Positions 4,555-5,817 of a stretch of 5,817 nt of DNA are shown here, piece after piece. The notes below the pieces were generated by a model. It saw only the letters and a list, made by a program, of their open reading frames with translations. It searched no databases and was not told where the DNA came from. Source of the stretch: Chloroflexota bacterium (GTDB lineage: Bacteria; Chloroflexota; Dehalococcoidia; Lucifugimonadales; CATQGZ01). The stretch is from the NCBI GenBank assembly GCA_027624995.1, contig JAQBTI010000152.1, positions 1-5,817 on the forward strand, written 5' to 3'. Positions within the stretch are counted from its first letter, which is position 1; each line of letters starts with the position of its first letter. The translations under genes and the position numbers were made by a program.

Positions 4555-5724
4555 ATGGTTAAGCTGCTGCCACTGTTCTTCGTCCTCGGAATCGCCGTCC
4601 TGGTAGGTTGCGGGGGCGACGGCGGTGATACAACCGATACGACCTCGGGACGTGTTGTCCCGACCCCCACACCGACCGTGCCGTCCTCGACGCCTGTCCC
4701 CGTTCTCGTAACCACCGAGGCCGACCTTGTACAGCCCAGGGAGCTTTTCACCGCAACCCTTCTTACCGATGGAAGGGTTCTGGTAACAGGCGGCCAGTCC
4801 AGAGGGATCCCGCTGACTCTGACAGAGATCTACGACCCCGCCACAGGCCAATGGACCGAAACGGGAAGCATGGCACAAGAGAGGGCGGACCACGACGCCG
4901 TTCTCCTCAAAGACGGCCGGGTCCTGGTTACGGGCGGAGGACGCTCCACTGCCCCGTTGGCGACAACAGAGCTGTATGATCCAGCCACGGGCGCCTGGAC
5001 CACCACGGGGGGGATGGCCCAGCCCAGGATCTTCTTCAGATTGGTGGCGCTTAACGACGGCAGGGCGCTGGCCATCGGCGGACGTACGACCGGCAGGACC
5101 GACATAGCCGCTACCGAGCTGTATGACCCCGATACGGGCACGTGGTCCGCCGCGGGCGACATGAGTCAGTCTCGCACCCGACACACGGCAACCGTCTTGA
5201 AGGATGGCAGGGTCCTGGTGGCGGGTGGCGGCAACAAGGCCGTCTACACATCCTCGGCCGAGGTCTTCGACCCGGCGACAAACACCTGGACGCTGACCGA
5301 CAGCATGCACGCCATCCGCGCGGAGCACGAGGCGACGCTCCTCGGCACCGGTGAGGTGCTGGTCCTCGGGGGATTCGGTGGAAGCAATCTGCTGGCCTCT
5401 GCTGAGGTCTGGGACCGATCTACGGGAAAATGGTCCTCCGCTGGGCAGACATCGCAGGACCTGCACCGGCACCGCCTGGTAACGCTTCCGGACGGCAGGG
5501 CGTTCGTCCTGGGCGGGTTCACTCAGAGCAGCCCGAGCCACGTCGTGGTCGAGGTCGAAGAGTACGACCCGGTACTGGGTGTATGGGAGGTGGTAGGCAA
5601 GATAAACAACGAGCGCCGCAATCATTCCGCGGTCGTCCTTGAGAACGGCGATGTGCTGGTCATCAGCGGCGAGAGCAACCTCGGGCAGATGCAGCCGACC
5701 TCGGAGCTCTACAGGCCCCAATAG
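4555..5724 (+). CDS. Kelch-repeat lipoprotein, seven-bladed beta-propeller
   Basis: This 389-residue protein is probably lipid-anchored outside the cytoplasmic membrane. Residues 1-18 form a lipoprotein signal peptide with lipobox LVGC (Cys19). A Gly/Asp/Thr stretch and a Pro/Thr spacer (36-49) follow. Seven Kelch repeats begin near residues 62, 110, 158, 207, 255, 303 and 354, with periods of 48-51. Most show LxDGRVLVxGG, then ELYDPxTGxW. The Trp is present in blades 1-6 (100, 148, 197, 245, 293, 344). Blade 7 stops after SELYRPQ and lacks its last strand. The segment before blade 1, VLVTTEADLVQPR (50-62), aligns in length with the missing strand, so it probably closes the ring. Such propellers mediate binding. 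No galactose-oxidase catalytic domain or other enzymatic part is present. Partner and role are unknown. It lies after the transporter but has its own promoter. Confidence 0.88.
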   Translation: MVKLLPLFFVLGIAVLVGCGGDGGDTTDTTSGRVVPTPTPTVPSSTPVPVLVTTEADLVQPRELFTATLLTDGRVLVTGGQSRGIPLTLTEIYDPATGQWTETGSMAQERADHDAVLLKDGRVLVTGGGRSTAPLATTELYDPATGAWTTTGGMAQPRIFFRLVALNDGRALAIGGRTTGRTDIAATELYDPDTGTWSAAGDMSQSRTRHTATVLKDGRVLVAGGGNKAVYTSSAEVFDPATNTWTLTDSMHAIRAEHEATLLGTGEVLVLGGFGGSNLLASAEVWDRSTGKWSSAGQTSQDLHRHRLVTLPDGRAFVLGGFTQSSPSHVVVEVEEYDPVLGVWEVVGKINNERRNHSAVVLENGDVLVISGESNLGQMQPTSELYRPQ

Positions 5725-5760
5725 CCTTAATTCTCCTCCCCCTCAGGAGGAGAATTAAGG
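5725..5760. terminator. Perfect 15-bp inverted repeat after the Kelch gene
   Basis: CCTTAATTCTCCTCC (5725-5739) pairs perfectly with GGAGGAGAATTAAGG (5746-5760) around the 6-base loop CCCTCA. It begins directly after the TAG stop. Neither side has a T-tract; TGGGGGTG follows on the right. It could act as a transcript end or stability hairpin for this gene, and for a convergent one if present. The G-rich flank and symmetry also resemble dispersed intergenic palindromes found in many copies in some genomes, so a repeat element is an equal alternative. Confidence 0.55.
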
Positions 5761-5783
5761 TGGGGGTGTCCACTACCTACCAG

Positions 5784-5816
5784 CTATCGATACACCAGGG
5801 CATCAGGACGGTCGTG
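5784..5816 (-). CDS. Possible 3' end of a convergent gene (very short, uncertain)
   Basis: Reading the minus strand from the right edge, one frame gives HDRPDALVYR followed by TAG (5786-5784). A second frame gives TTVLMPWCIDSW and a stop at 5779-5777. The first looks more like a protein C-terminus, but ten residues are not enough to identify a family or to choose the frame. A convergent gene would fit the symmetrical hairpin just to the left. The segment may equally be non-coding. Confidence 0.15.
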   Translation of the reverse strand, partial: HDRPDALVYR

Positions 5817-5817
5817 A

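Noticed and set aside
4530..4562. Ten-codon frame starting ATGATG before the Kelch gene, as a leader peptide
   Set aside because: It begins at the predicted transcript start with no ribosome binding site, and the peptide has no regulatory codon run.
4516..5721. 401-codon minus-strand frame opposite the Kelch gene
   Set aside because: The repeated codon pattern of the Kelch blades keeps the opposite strand open. The product shows no family, and the plus-strand gene has a promoter, ribosome binding site, signal peptide and repeats.
4738..5724. DNA-level tandem repeats in the Kelch gene as a CRISPR-like or mobile array
   Set aside because: The 144-153 base periodicity follows the protein blades, and the copies are diverged at third codon positions. 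They are explained by coding for a propeller.

Overview
The window reads like a chromosomal segment of a GC-rich bacterium, most likely from the phylum Chloroflexota (for example a SAR202 or Dehalococcoidia-like lineage known from metagenomes). This is an inference. It rests on the high GC at third codon positions, the long Ala/Pro and Pro/Thr spacers behind the lipobox of two lipoproteins, the mixed GTG/TTG/ATG starts, and the gene families present. No marker gene confirms the phylum.

Layout. At the left edge, on the minus strand, a short fragment matches the BNR/sortilin (VPS10-like) propeller family. It has no start codon in frame and looks like a 5'-truncated or frameshifted remnant (1-71). 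From about 72 to 401 there is non-coding DNA with imperfect direct repeats and a cluster of inverted repeats, including a VIPAKAGI-type dispersed-repeat sequence near 304-335. A good sigma-70-type promoter (402-431) then leads through a leader of about 130 nt to a three-gene ABC importer cluster on the plus strand: a family 5 substrate-binding lipoprotein (572-2419), a DppB-type permease (2589-3530) and a DppC-type permease (3530-4492). Two tandem stem-loops and a perfect 14-bp palindrome lie between the binding-protein gene and the permeases. The permease genes overlap by one base.

Directly after the second permease, a second promoter (4494-4522) drives a separate gene for a lipid-anchored seven-bladed Kelch propeller (4555-5724). 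It ends at a perfect 15-bp inverted repeat. The last bases may hold the end of a convergent minus-strand gene, but too little is visible to decide.

How they work together. The binding protein should capture a peptide or similar small solute outside the membrane and deliver it to the channel formed by the two permeases. The two ATPases normally needed (DppD/DppF type) are not in the window: the next gene is the Kelch lipoprotein. They must be encoded elsewhere, or be shared with another transporter. The Kelch protein has its own promoter and there is no direct sign that it belongs to the transporter. I see no clear novel defence, mobile or RNA-based system here. The items most worth a second look are the intercistronic hairpin pair, the palindromic repeats, the missing ATPases and the left-edge gene remnant.
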